Part shown: in pieces, positions 1 to 9,522 of the stretch
Layout: each line of letters starts with the position of its first letter
How positions within the stretch are numbered: the stretch's first letter is position 1
Assembly (NCBI GenBank): GCA_946407895.1
Contig: CAMJQA010000009.1
Coordinates: forward strand, 1 to 64,000
Origin: an uncultured Prevotellaceae bacterium
GTDB lineage: Bacteria > Bacteroidota > Bacteroidia > Bacteroidales > Bacteroidaceae
DNA length: 64,000 nt
Direction of reading: 5' to 3'
The notes under the pieces: model-generated
What the model saw: the letters and a program-made list of their open reading frames with translations, nothing else
What the model was told of the DNA's origin: nothing
Databases searched by the model: none
Program-made: the position numbers and the translations under genes

Positions 1-199
1 GCTGGGCCTTGGCTATGTTCTGCAGGGCCCAGTTCGTGGCGTTCTGCCACTGTCGCTGAACGGTGGCAGGCAGCACGACATCGACGTTCACCGTTACGGT
101 CTCGGCTGCAGGCACCTCATCAGTGGGCACGTTATCATCGCTGCAGCAGGCCAGCAGCCACAGGGCCATAAGATATATGATTCCTCTCTTGAATTCCAT
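1..199 (-). CDS. N-terminus of a third PBP-like/C13 peptidase lipoprotein (truncated by window edge)
   Basis: Reverse complement from ATG at 199 reads MEFKRGIIYLMALWLLACCSDDNVPTDEVPAAETVTVNVDVVLPATVQRQWQNATNWALQNIAKAQ..., collinear with the N-termini of the CDSs at 1294-3600 and 6136-8409 (VDVVLP...WQNAIDWATANIKSAQQ). Same operon position, after a small lipoprotein. Confidence 0.8.
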   Translation of the reverse strand, partial: MEFKRGIIYLMALWLLACCSDDNVPTDEVPAAETVTVNVDVVLPATVQRQWQNATNWALQNIAKAQ

Positions 200-214
200 T
201 TTCACTCCTCCTTA

Positions 215-1279
215 TTACATATCAGGGATATTATCTTGGCAATAATCTCCTCCCCAATGTGTAGTCATAGGGGGCATGCCGCCAACTGGACGGTTCACCC
301 ATTCATTGCACCAGTCGGCAAGTGCTGTGCTGAAGAACCGCTTGATGTAGGTGCGACGGGGCAACGGTACCGGGCTTCCATCGATGACCAGTGTGTGGAA
401 GGTGTCGCCTTCGGATGCGTTGTACAGGAGACTGTAGTCCCAGCCGGCATTGCCCGAACCCAAATCAATGACGGCGAAGGCAATTCCGCGTTCTTCATAG
501 AAGAGCTGCTGAAAGACTCCCAACAGATAGGCACTTTCTATGACGGTATGTTCAAAGTCAGGGGTATAGACGCCTGCGCCAAACTCGTCACTTATAGAAG
601 AAATATTGATTCGCGTTGAAGCGTCCAACTCCTCCTTCAATGTCTCAAAGACACTGTCGCGATAAGCCACATAGGTGCTGTCGTAAAGGCGATAGTAGGA
701 AATGGGATCACTGGTGAGGATCTTGCCTTCAAGTTCTTTGGCATCGCAGATTATCTTTTCCATGTAACGGCAATAGCGGCGCATGCTATAGGCAGCTGAG
801 ATGTTCAGGCCATGCAGCCGCTCACCCAGCCCGAGTTTCTCGGCAGCTGCTTTCACGTCATCGTCATTTACCTTCAACAGCAGCGCCTCGTCGGTGGAAC
901 GCAGACAGGAAAGCGCCTCGTGGTACTCGTAGGCCATGTAGGGTTCCGTGAGAACCAGCAGGCGTCGGCTACATGTATCCTCCACGAAGGGGCTTTCGGC
1001 ATGCTCGACCCAGTGGAGTATCCTCTCCTCAGAGGAGGCAATGAAGCTCACATTGATCTGTTCATCATCTTTCTCGTTTCCATTGCTCTGAGAAGACAGC
1101 AGGTTGACACCCTCCATCAGATTGTCGGCATATCCGCGGTCGCCGAGCTGCCCAAGGGCAAAGACCACCATGACCTGGCAGAGGGGATTCTTCTCTGTTG
1201 CGGGCTGTGGGCCTTCATCCTTGCTGCATGCAACGCAAAGCAGGAGAAAAAGGAAGGGTATGAGTAAGTGACGCATCAT
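215..1279 (-). CDS. Lipoprotein, small partner family (copy 1), possibly a divergent BMP/type-1 PBP-like protein
   Basis: Lipobox LLCVACSKDEG; QVMVVFALGQLGDRGYADNLMEGVNLL shared with the CDSs at 3633-4805 and 8406-9488. Confidence 0.85.
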   Translation of the reverse strand: MMRHLLIPFLFLLLCVACSKDEGPQPATEKNPLCQVMVVFALGQLGDRGYADNLMEGVNLLSSQSNGNEKDDEQINVSFIASSEERILHWVEHAESPFVEDTCSRRLLVLTEPYMAYEYHEALSCLRSTDEALLLKVNDDDVKAAAEKLGLGERLHGLNISAAYSMRRYCRYMEKIICDAKELEGKILTSDPISYYRLYDSTYVAYRDSVFETLKEELDASTRINISSISDEFGAGVYTPDFEHTVIESAYLLGVFQQLFYEERGIAFAVIDLGSGNAGWDYSLLYNASEGDTFHTLVIDGSPVPLPRRTYIKRFFSTALADWCNEWVNRPVGGMPPMTTHWGGDYCQDNIPDM

Positions 1280-1293
1280 ATTGGTTATCTTTG

Positions 1294-3600
1294 CTATTTG
1301 TGAAGGAAGTAGTCATCCATCGTCTCGGAATATACCGAGCCATACGCATTGGCATTGTAGATGGAGACGTGGCTGCCGTTGGTGGTCTTGTAAAGCTGGC
1401 GGTAGAGATCGTAGATTGTGATGTCCGGCTCCGCTCCCAACTGGGTACGGAACGTCCGGGCGAAGGCATTGCTGAGGAACACGCCCAGCTGCTGGTCGAA
1501 GAGGTCGGCTTTGCTGGTCTCGAAGGCATTGGCTGCGGTGAGCACCAGCACGTCGGGCAGCCCGGTAATCGCCTCGCCCCACTTGCCGCTGTAGCAGGTC
1601 TCGATGGCCAGCATCATACGGCGATACATGTTGGCGGCATCCATCTGGGTGATGATGTCCTTGATGCGTGCTGCGCCAAAGTACGTCCTGGCATTCTCGT
1701 TACCCCACAGGGGACCCTCCTGGCTGCCGCCGTGTCCGCTCCAGAAGAAGAACACGTTGCTGCTGGAATCGGATTGGATTACATGCGGCAGACGGTCACT
1801 CTGACGGCCCAGCATGATATCGGCAATATCCTCTGGCTGGAGGTCGCTGAAGTGGTAATCGACAACAGCGCCCTTGCGGACGTCTTCATTGGCGAGCGGA
1901 TTCCATGCGTCCGAGTCGGAAGACCGCTCTACAAATATCTGACCTGGGAATACATTCCTCGGGTCATTTGCCAGGTTATCCTCTACAATGAGGATGATGT
2001 GGTCGTCGTCGTATCCATCCTGGCGCAACAACTGATACATGGCAAAGGCATCAGCCTGGTGACGGTAGTTGGTCCACGAGGTGCTTGGGCTGATGACAAC
2101 AGCCCAGCGGTCGGTCGTCTGGGGCAGCTCGTGGGTCACCACATCCGCGCTGAACGACTGATTAATGGTCTTCTCAGCCTGCCACATCACGGTGGTACTC
2201 ACATTGGAGCCTAATCCGGCGGTGGAGAGGAAGAGTATGGGTTCAATTACAGGCAGCGGTTCTGCAAATTCATCCTCGCTCCAGTTCCAATCCCAGGTCA
2301 GCGTCCATAGCATATAATTCGTATTGAGAATCTGTGTGCGCGATGTCTCGTCGAAGAGAAGGTCGCCCGTAGCTCCGCTCATTTCCACTACGTTCCCCGC
2401 CTCCAGCTCGCGGAACGCATTGGCCATGCCGTTCAGGTTCCACAGGGTGGTCAGCCCCTCCTCCGAGCTGACAATGCTTCGCATATAGTCAGTGAGCAGC
2501 GGCTGCTCCGTCTCGCTCGGAGCGGGTTTGCCATCCACCATACATTTTGTGGGACTGGCCATGCGCTGGGCTGCTCCCAAGGCGATGATCATCAGCGCAT
2601 CGTAGATCTGCGCCTCGCCATTGAGCGGATTTCGCCCATAGCGCACCTCATAGTCCTGCGGGAATCCGAGATGCATATCTCCGTATGGACTGATACCGTA
2701 TCTAAAAGAAAAATAATGATCGGCATTGGCCAGAATCCCATCGAGGGAGGTATCACTGCAGATGCACTCGAAGCGTATGGGTCGAGCGTCCTCAGAAACC
2801 CAGCTGTAGCTAAATTCATCTACTTCATTAATGATGGTTTCATAGTCATTCACGTCAGAGACGGCAATCAGGACTGCAGTGGTCTCGCCTATGGCATCGT
2901 CACGCACCTTCCTGAGAAACGGCACCAGGTCCATGCCTCTCTCGTAGGCGATAGCGCCGTCGCCGGCTATGTGTATGCCCAGTTCTGTCGCATAGTAGCC
3001 AAACCAGTCGTAGAAGGAACGTCCGTAGGTATTGTCCTCATAAATCAGTATTACATTAGAGGCTTTGTTGGCATCTGCCGCAGCAAGCATAATCTCACAC
3101 TGTGTGATGTCGCTTTCGGTGAGGAACCAGGCGTAGTTGTTGCGTATGTTGGCACGATGCAGGTCGGCACTGGTACAAGTGGGCATCACCACGGGCAGGC
3201 GGGTACGGGCAGCATAGTTCAGGAAGGTCTGGGCATTGTCGCTGTGGTAGGGACCGATGATGGCGTGGCAGGTGTCATCGCCCTCCTCCGGATTGGCCAG
3301 CCGATAAGCCAGGCTGTCCAGGTCAACGCTATGTTCATCGTGGTAGCGCAGGTTGAGTACCACGCGGTTGCTGCGTCGCTGCTGAGCACTCTTGATGTTA
3401 GCCGTTGCCCAGTCGATGGCATTCTGCCACGATTCCCTGACGTACTGTGGCAGCACCACGTCGATGTTGAGCGTGTCGGTACGAGTGTCCTCATTCGCTG
3501 GGATTACGGGAATATGCTCATCGTCACGGCAGCCAGACAGCCACAGGGTGAGGCATAAAAGCAGGGCGCCATACGGGAAGAAAAGTTTTTCTCTATTCAT
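1294..3600 (-). CDS. Lipoprotein: type-1 periplasmic-binding-protein-like domain fused to a C-terminal legumain-like (C13-type) cysteine peptidase domain
   Basis: ORF 1294-3642; the better start is MNREKLFFPYGALLLCLTLWLSGC at 3600. N-term: CHAIIGPYHSDNAQTFLNYAARTRLPVVMPTCTSA...YEDNTYGRSFYDWF (PBP-like). C-term: WAVVISPSTSWTNYRHQADAFAMYQLLRQDGYDDDHIILIVEDNLANDPRN, FFFWSGHGG, AIETCYSGKWGEA (C13/clan CD layout). Confidence 0.88.
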   Translation of the reverse strand: MNREKLFFPYGALLLCLTLWLSGCRDDEHIPVIPANEDTRTDTLNIDVVLPQYVRESWQNAIDWATANIKSAQQRRSNRVVLNLRYHDEHSVDLDSLAYRLANPEEGDDTCHAIIGPYHSDNAQTFLNYAARTRLPVVMPTCTSADLHRANIRNNYAWFLTESDITQCEIMLAAADANKASNVILIYEDNTYGRSFYDWFGYYATELGIHIAGDGAIAYERGMDLVPFLRKVRDDAIGETTAVLIAVSDVNDYETIINEVDEFSYSWVSEDARPIRFECICSDTSLDGILANADHYFSFRYGISPYGDMHLGFPQDYEVRYGRNPLNGEAQIYDALMIIALGAAQRMASPTKCMVDGKPAPSETEQPLLTDYMRSIVSSEEGLTTLWNLNGMANAFRELEAGNVVEMSGATGDLLFDETSRTQILNTNYMLWTLTWDWNWSEDEFAEPLPVIEPILFLSTAGLGSNVSTTVMWQAEKTINQSFSADVVTHELPQTTDRWAVVISPSTSWTNYRHQADAFAMYQLLRQDGYDDDHIILIVEDNLANDPRNVFPGQIFVERSSDSDAWNPLANEDVRKGAVVDYHFSDLQPEDIADIMLGRQSDRLPHVIQSDSSSNVFFFWSGHGGSQEGPLWGNENARTYFGAARIKDIITQMDAANMYRRMMLAIETCYSGKWGEAITGLPDVLVLTAANAFETSKADLFDQQLGVFLSNAFARTFRTQLGAEPDITIYDLYRQLYKTTNGSHVSIYNANAYGSVYSETMDDYFLHK

Positions 3601-3632
3601 CATCGAAGCTGTTGGAACTACCTGCATCCTCA

Positions 3633-4805
3633 TCAATGCCACTCATCATCGTCATCGTCGCCACCATCATCACCGCCGTCGTCACCACCATCATCGCCAC
3701 CATCATCGTCATCACTTGAGAACCACATATCGGTTATACATGGAAAACCATCCCAATGTCCGTGTACCTCTGCCGCAGGCATGACACAGGGCTCGGAATG
3801 CAGCCAGCGCCATACCCAGTCAGCCAGTACGCGGTCAAAGGGCCTGAGGATGTATGACCGGTTAACAATTGACGGACTGGCATCCAGAAGCAGCGGTCGC
3901 AACATATCATGGGAATTATCCATAATGAAATAGTCTATGCCTGCGTTCATGGCACCTAAGCCGCAAATAGGAAAGAACATGCCATTTCTTAACATCTGCA
4001 TAAATGACTGCAGGGTAAAGCTCATCTTCTGCTCCAATGTGCTCAGACCGTAGAGGGATTGTGGATAGCCCTCAGCACCCTTCGAGTAGAAGTTTGTCTT
4101 CACGATGTTGATATCCTCGCCCAACTCTTCTACCATCGTTTCATAGACGCTGTCACGGCTGGGTATCAGGTCTTCGCTGTAGAGACGGAAAACAGGAAAA
4201 CTGGTTTCGTTAACGTGATAGTCGGATTCATGTCCTTCGCCTTCGCTATTGTAAAGGCGGATATACCATCGTATCGTTTCACAGTACATTCTGATAGGCT
4301 CTGCCATGGAAATGTTGACTGCGTGGAGGCGGTTTCCCAGTTCCAGGCTATCGTTGGCTGCATCCACGTCTTCCTCGATGAGTTTCAGTACGAGCACCTC
4401 GTCGGTCGGGCGCAGAAAATCCTTGCACGTACTGAGCCAGTTCAGCATGAACGGTTCGGTGAGCACCAGCAGACGGCGTTCGTATTCCTGTTCGTTGACG
4501 GGATTGACAGGGTTGGCCACCCAGCTTTCCAGGGCTTTTCGGGTTGAGGCGTAGTCGTAGCGCGAGATGAGGTCGGCATCCACTGAAGTGGAAGTCGTGG
4601 CCGTGGCGTTGTAATGGATGAGATACGATACACCGTTGAATACGTTGTCGGCATAGCCCCTGTCGCCAAGTTGCCCGGGAGCGAAGACGACCATTATCTG
4701 GTATTTGGCTCCGGCCGCTTCGTCGGGCAAGCACACCAATTCGTCCTCCTTGCTGCACGCGAAGAGCAACAGGAGGACGAAAGGTATGAGGAGACAACGA
4801 TTCAT
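3633..4805 (-). CDS. Lipoprotein, small partner family (copy 2), with Gly/Asp repeat C-terminal tail
   Basis: Lipobox LLLLFACSKEDE; YQIMVVFAPGQLGDRGYADNVFNGVSYL; ends SSDDDDGGDDGGDDGGDDGGDDDDDEWH. Confidence 0.85.
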   Translation of the reverse strand: MNRCLLIPFVLLLLFACSKEDELVCLPDEAAGAKYQIMVVFAPGQLGDRGYADNVFNGVSYLIHYNATATTSTSVDADLISRYDYASTRKALESWVANPVNPVNEQEYERRLLVLTEPFMLNWLSTCKDFLRPTDEVLVLKLIEEDVDAANDSLELGNRLHAVNISMAEPIRMYCETIRWYIRLYNSEGEGHESDYHVNETSFPVFRLYSEDLIPSRDSVYETMVEELGEDINIVKTNFYSKGAEGYPQSLYGLSTLEQKMSFTLQSFMQMLRNGMFFPICGLGAMNAGIDYFIMDNSHDMLRPLLLDASPSIVNRSYILRPFDRVLADWVWRWLHSEPCVMPAAEVHGHWDGFPCITDMWFSSDDDDGGDDGGDDGGDDGGDDDDDEWH

Positions 4806-4810
4806 TTCAA

Positions 4811-6091
4811 TCAGTTAGCTGTTTCGAAACGATATACGTCTGTAGTGCCTTCGATAGGATCTAAGGGTGATACGCCCTCCATGTTGTTACGTGTGTTGGA
4901 GAGTGACTTGGCATCCTTGTATCGAACAACGAGGGCCTTGCTGCCAATGGCTGATGCCGAACCGGTTCCACTTGTGGCATAGGAGGTAACGTCAAAAGCC
5001 TGACTCCGCATGTCGAATGCTGCAGAAGTATTCTTCTGGCCCGAGCGATAGAAGTCGGAGGCATTGGAGAACTGGCTGATGTCAACATTCAGGTTTGCGC
5101 TCTGGATGTGCGCCGTGTTGAAGATCAGCGTGAGGTTCTGGTTAAAGTAGGACTTGAATTCGGCAGCCGACATGCCACTGGGCTTAATCTTGTTCCAGAT
5201 GTCCTTCTTATCCCAGTTGTCAACAATCTTGGCGATATAGCTGTTGGGCATAGCCTCGCCAGGCAGCTCTGAGAAGCCTTTGCTGCCACCAAAGAGGCTG
5301 GATCCAATCTTGCTCTGGAATTCGCTGTAGCGCGACAGTACAGAGAGCAGCTGTACGACAAATGCGTTGGCCGGTTTCTTGTTACCCAGGTTATAGGGAA
5401 TCCTCTGCTTCAGCAGGCCAGCCTTCGAATAGTCGGATATACAGGTGGTGGTCAGGTTGAACGATACCCAATAGCTCTGAATAACGTTCATAAAGCAGGG
5501 ACGCACGCAAATCCAGTAGCTGCCCTCTCTGTCGCGGATGACATCACCCAGACGGTACCAGGGATCACCATCGAAGCCTGCATTGTCGGGAACGGCATTG
5601 GCAGGCACCAGACGTATCTGGGTCAGTTTGGGCAACTGCTTCACACTTACGTCAATAGTGGCCATACAGTCCGACTGATTCACCGGTGTGAAGGTGAGCG
5701 AACCCACATTAGCCATCGTCCATGTGTCGAACCGGGCTGTCACTAGGTCCTTGTCTGTCAAGCCGTTGTAGTATTCCAGTGCAGCGTCCATATCGTCCAC
5801 AACGACTGAGCGTACAAAGGGCTGAGAGGCGTCGAGCACCACGCCGTCAAGGGGCTCGTAGGTCTTCGTCTTCCAGTTGTCAGGCAGACTGTCGCCTATC
5901 GCCGACAACTGACACAGCAGGTTATAGCATGCAATGCCAGATTCACTCTTCTTGTCAAAGGGGTCCTGGGTTTCTTCCTGCTCTTCCGGCTTAATCTTGT
6001 CATCATCGTCCGAACAAGAGACGACTGTCATACTGACGCCGACAACAAATGCGGTCATCAGCAACCATTTAAAAGTCTTTTTTGCTTTCAT
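4811..6091 (-). CDS. Lipoprotein, divergent member of the shared N-terminal-module superfamily
   Basis: VVSCSDDDDK lipobox; YEPLDGVVLDASQPFVRSVVV..., ATIDVSVKQLPKLTQIRLV, WYRLGDVIRDREGSYWICVRPCF motifs match the other superfamily members. Confidence 0.82.
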   Translation of the reverse strand: MKAKKTFKWLLMTAFVVGVSMTVVSCSDDDDKIKPEEQEETQDPFDKKSESGIACYNLLCQLSAIGDSLPDNWKTKTYEPLDGVVLDASQPFVRSVVVDDMDAALEYYNGLTDKDLVTARFDTWTMANVGSLTFTPVNQSDCMATIDVSVKQLPKLTQIRLVPANAVPDNAGFDGDPWYRLGDVIRDREGSYWICVRPCFMNVIQSYWVSFNLTTTCISDYSKAGLLKQRIPYNLGNKKPANAFVVQLLSVLSRYSEFQSKIGSSLFGGSKGFSELPGEAMPNSYIAKIVDNWDKKDIWNKIKPSGMSAAEFKSYFNQNLTLIFNTAHIQSANLNVDISQFSNASDFYRSGQKNTSAAFDMRSQAFDVTSYATSGTGSASAIGSKALVVRYKDAKSLSNTRNNMEGVSPLDPIEGTTDVYRFETAN

Positions 6092-6135
6092 AATTAAATT
6101 ATTAATGTATTATTAAACTATTGCAATTATTTTGT

Positions 6136-8409
6136 TTATCTGGGGAAATAGTCGGCCATCGTGTTGGTATAGACCGAACCGTAGTTGCGTTCGTTATAGA
6201 TGCTCACATGACTGCCGTTGGTGGTCTTGGCAAGCTCTATATAGAGGTCACGCAGGGTGATTTGGTTGTTCTGGTTGACATACTTCCGGAAGGTTCGCGC
6301 GTAGGCATTGCTCAGATAGACACCCAGTTCACGGTCGTGGACGTCGGCTTTCGACGTCTCGCGGGGATTGGCAGCCGTGAGCACCAGCACGTTGGGCTGT
6401 CCGGTCAGGGCCTCGCCCCACTTGCCGCTGAAGCACGTCTCAATGGCAAACATCATGCGTCGGTACATGCCGGCCTCGTTCATCTCGCTGACAATGCTGC
6501 TGATGCGCTCTGTACCGAAGTACGTGTTGGCATCCTCATTGCCCCACAGGGGACCTTGAGCACTGCCACCATGTCCGCTCCAGAAGAAGAAGACGTCACT
6601 GTTTGCAGTGGGATGGATTACCTCCGGCAGACGGTCGCTTTGACGGCCAAGCATGATGTCGGCCACATCTTCGCGGGTCAGGGCGCTGAAGTGGTAGTCC
6701 ACCTTGGCACCCTTCCTTACGTCGAGGTTCACGAGGTCGTCATGAATGATGGCATCGTCGCTGCGTTCCACAAAGATTTGCCCGGGGTAGTCCTTGTTGT
6801 TTGGAGAGTCGGCCAAGTTGTCCTCTACGATGAGCACGATGTGTTCGTCGTCATACCCGTGCTGCCGCAGGGTCTGGTACATGGCGAAGGCGTCAGCCTG
6901 GTGACGGTAGTTGCCCCACGTGGTGCTGGGACTGATGACCACGGCCCAGTGGTCTGAAACGTCTGGCAGGTCATTGCCCGCCTCAATATCTGTTTCGAAC
7001 GACTGTTCGTAGCTCTTCGTCCGTTCCCAGATTGTGGTCGTCGAAGCACTGTTGCCCGTGCCACTGGTACTCAGGTAGCAGATGGGTATCACCTTCTTGT
7101 TGAAGTCATCACCGAAATAGTTATAGTCGGTCATCCATACCATATAGTTGGTATTCAGCACCTTCGTGCTTGTCACCTCGTCAAAGGTCAGGTCGCCTGT
7201 CGCACCAAAGTAGGCCGTGCTTCCGCCCGTTGTCAGGGCACGGAATGCCCTGGCCAGTCCCTCTGCGTTCCACTGGTCCACCTCCTGGCTATACGAGGCC
7301 ACCACCGAGCGCATATAGTCGGTAAGTCCGGGTTCAAAGGGTCTGCTGCTATAGACAACCTGCTTGCCATAAACCAGGCACTTATCGGGACTGCACATCT
7401 GGTGAATGCCGCCAAGGGCAATCAGGCACAGGGCATCATAGAGCTGGGCCTCGCCGCTCAGGGGCAGACGGCTGTAGCGCTGACGATAGACCTGCGAGAA
7501 ACCGCTGTTCATTGATGCCACGGGGCTAACCCCTATGAACGACAGCATTTCATCGCTATAGACTACCTCCTCGCTCAATGCCTTGTCCGAGCAGAAGAGG
7601 GAGAACTGCGGGTCGATGTCTTCTGGCGGGTCACTGAGGAACTCGTCTATCTGATAGCTCACCTCCAGGTAGTCGCTGGGATTCGACAAAGCCAGGCAGA
7701 CCGTTACAATCTCGCCTTCGGCAGCGGTGGACACCTCGGTGAAGAAGTCATACAGGTCATCGCCTTCCTTAAAGGCGCGTGCACCCGAACCCAGTATATT
7801 CAGCCCGTTCTCCGTAGCCAGGAAGTTAAACCAGTCGAAGAAGGACTTGCCGTAGTTATCGTCGCTATAGAGCAGGACCACGTTGTTGCCCTTCATGGTC
7901 TTGATAGCCGAGAACATAATCTCGCACTGCGTAATGTCGCTCTCAGTGAGAAACCAGGCGTAGGTATTGCGGGCATTGATGCGCTGCAGCTCGGCACTCG
8001 TGCACGTGGGCATCACCACCGGCAGGCGGGTCTGCGCCGCATAGCTCAGGAAGGCAGTGGCATGGTCGCTGTAGTAAGGGCCTATGATGGCATGGCAGCT
8101 ATCCTCGCCCTCATCGGGGTGAGTCAGTTTGTAGGCCAGCTCGTTCAGGTTCTCCGTGTCCTCGTCGTGGTAGCGCAGGTTCAGCTCTACACGTTTGTCA
8201 TCCATCTGCTGCGCCTTGGTAATGTTGGCTATGGCCCAGTCGATGGTATTCTGCCACTGCTTCTGAATGTCAGCGGGCAGCACGATGTCAACATTGAGGG
8301 TTTTCACCTCTGCTGCCGGCGTCTCCACCGGGACCTCGTTCTTGTCATTGTCACTGCATGCAGCCAGGCCCAGGGCCAGGATGATTAATATAGACTTTAT
8401 GTATTTCAT
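6136..8409 (-). CDS. Lipoprotein: PBP-like domain fused to legumain-like (C13-type) peptidase (second complete copy)
   Basis: ALGLAACSDNDK lipobox; CHAIIGPYYSDHATAFLSYAAQTRLPVVMPTCTSAE; WAVVISPSTTWGNYRHQADAFAMYQTLRQHGYDDEHIVLIVEDNLAD; FFFWSGHGGSAQGPLWG; AIETCFSGKWGEA. Start overlaps the upstream stop (ATGA). Confidence 0.88.
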   Translation of the reverse strand: MKYIKSILIILALGLAACSDNDKNEVPVETPAAEVKTLNVDIVLPADIQKQWQNTIDWAIANITKAQQMDDKRVELNLRYHDEDTENLNELAYKLTHPDEGEDSCHAIIGPYYSDHATAFLSYAAQTRLPVVMPTCTSAELQRINARNTYAWFLTESDITQCEIMFSAIKTMKGNNVVLLYSDDNYGKSFFDWFNFLATENGLNILGSGARAFKEGDDLYDFFTEVSTAAEGEIVTVCLALSNPSDYLEVSYQIDEFLSDPPEDIDPQFSLFCSDKALSEEVVYSDEMLSFIGVSPVASMNSGFSQVYRQRYSRLPLSGEAQLYDALCLIALGGIHQMCSPDKCLVYGKQVVYSSRPFEPGLTDYMRSVVASYSQEVDQWNAEGLARAFRALTTGGSTAYFGATGDLTFDEVTSTKVLNTNYMVWMTDYNYFGDDFNKKVIPICYLSTSGTGNSASTTTIWERTKSYEQSFETDIEAGNDLPDVSDHWAVVISPSTTWGNYRHQADAFAMYQTLRQHGYDDEHIVLIVEDNLADSPNNKDYPGQIFVERSDDAIIHDDLVNLDVRKGAKVDYHFSALTREDVADIMLGRQSDRLPEVIHPTANSDVFFFWSGHGGSAQGPLWGNEDANTYFGTERISSIVSEMNEAGMYRRMMFAIETCFSGKWGEALTGQPNVLVLTAANPRETSKADVHDRELGVYLSNAYARTFRKYVNQNNQITLRDLYIELAKTTNGSHVSIYNERNYGSVYTNTMADYFPR

Positions 8410-9488
8410 AGCTCAGTTGTTATATTGTCTTGACAATAGTTCTCATCGTTGTATGACGTGGCCAGGGGCATCTCGCCCGGTGCGGCATCCATCCACCCCG
8501 TCACCCATTCGCTGACGGCGGTGTCGAAACGCCTGTCGATGACGAAGCGGCGCAGCAAGCTGGGCTGGGCATCAAGCATGAGCGTGGTATAGGAGAAGCT
8601 GGGCTGGCGCATCAGATAGTAGTCGAAGCTCATGTTTGCGGAGCCCAGGTCCACGAAGGTGAAGATAGTGCCGTCTGAACGGACCTTGTTGTGAAGCATC
8701 TGTCCGCTGTCGTAGGCTGCCTGGATGATGTTCTCCTCCAGCAGGGGGGAATAGGTGCCGTAGTTGTCAAGTGCTGACAGGGGATAGTCACTCATCTCCA
8801 GTTCCTCGCCCCGCATCTCGGTCAGTGTCTCGCGGATGCCGTCTCTGTAGGCCACTTCTTCCTCATCATACAGGCGCAGCATGTTTATGGAGGAGGGATT
8901 GACATCACGTCCACGGCCCTCTTCGTAGTCGATGCGTTGGTCCATGTACTCGCAGAACTTGCGGGCAGACCGTTCTGCCGATATGTTCAGTGCATGCAGC
9001 CGTTTGCCCAGTCCAAGCGCTTCTGCATTGTCCAGGTCTTCCTGTATGGCTTTCAGCACCAGCACCTCGTCACTGTCGCGCATCTCGGCACTGCTCTCTG
9101 CCAGCCACTGCAGCATATACGATTCCGTGAGTACCAGCAGGCGATGCCCGTAGTCCTGCCCGTTAAAGGGGTTGCGGGCCTCGGACATCCATTGCTCCAG
9201 GGCCTTGAACGTGAAGAGGGGGTCCGACATGGAGATGTAGTTCACGTCAGCCTCGGGCACCTCCAACTGGTCCTGAGCGGTTGCCAGGATGTCTATGCCG
9301 TCCATCACGCGGTCGGCATATCCCTTGTCACCCAGCTGCCCGGGTGCAAAGACCACCATTACCTGTTTTGTAGCGCCTTGCAGGGGTGGTGCCACCTCGG
9401 GGACGATGTCATCCTCATTATTACAGCTGGTCAGCACACCCGTCATCAGGAGCGCCAGACCGGCTAATAAAACATTCCATCCTTTCAT
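8406..9488 (-). CDS. Lipoprotein, small partner family (copy 3)
   Basis: LTSCNNEDD lipobox; KQVMVVFAPGQLGDKGYADRVMDGIDIL; translationally coupled to the downstream C13 gene. Confidence 0.85.
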   Translation of the reverse strand: MKGWNVLLAGLALLMTGVLTSCNNEDDIVPEVAPPLQGATKQVMVVFAPGQLGDKGYADRVMDGIDILATAQDQLEVPEADVNYISMSDPLFTFKALEQWMSEARNPFNGQDYGHRLLVLTESYMLQWLAESSAEMRDSDEVLVLKAIQEDLDNAEALGLGKRLHALNISAERSARKFCEYMDQRIDYEEGRGRDVNPSSINMLRLYDEEEVAYRDGIRETLTEMRGEELEMSDYPLSALDNYGTYSPLLEENIIQAAYDSGQMLHNKVRSDGTIFTFVDLGSANMSFDYYLMRQPSFSYTTLMLDAQPSLLRRFVIDRRFDTAVSEWVTGWMDAAPGEMPLATSYNDENYCQDNITTEL

Positions 9489-9522
9489 GATGATTATTAT
9501 TTTAGGTTAAATCAACTTATAC

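Noticed and set aside
1294-3600. Alternative assignment of the peptidase to gingipain (C25), C11 or metacaspase (C14)
   Set aside because: The NYRHQADAFAMYQ...VEDNLA(N/D) and SGHGG/ETC motifs fit C13 legumain/GPI8 better; family-level assignment still needs a profile search.
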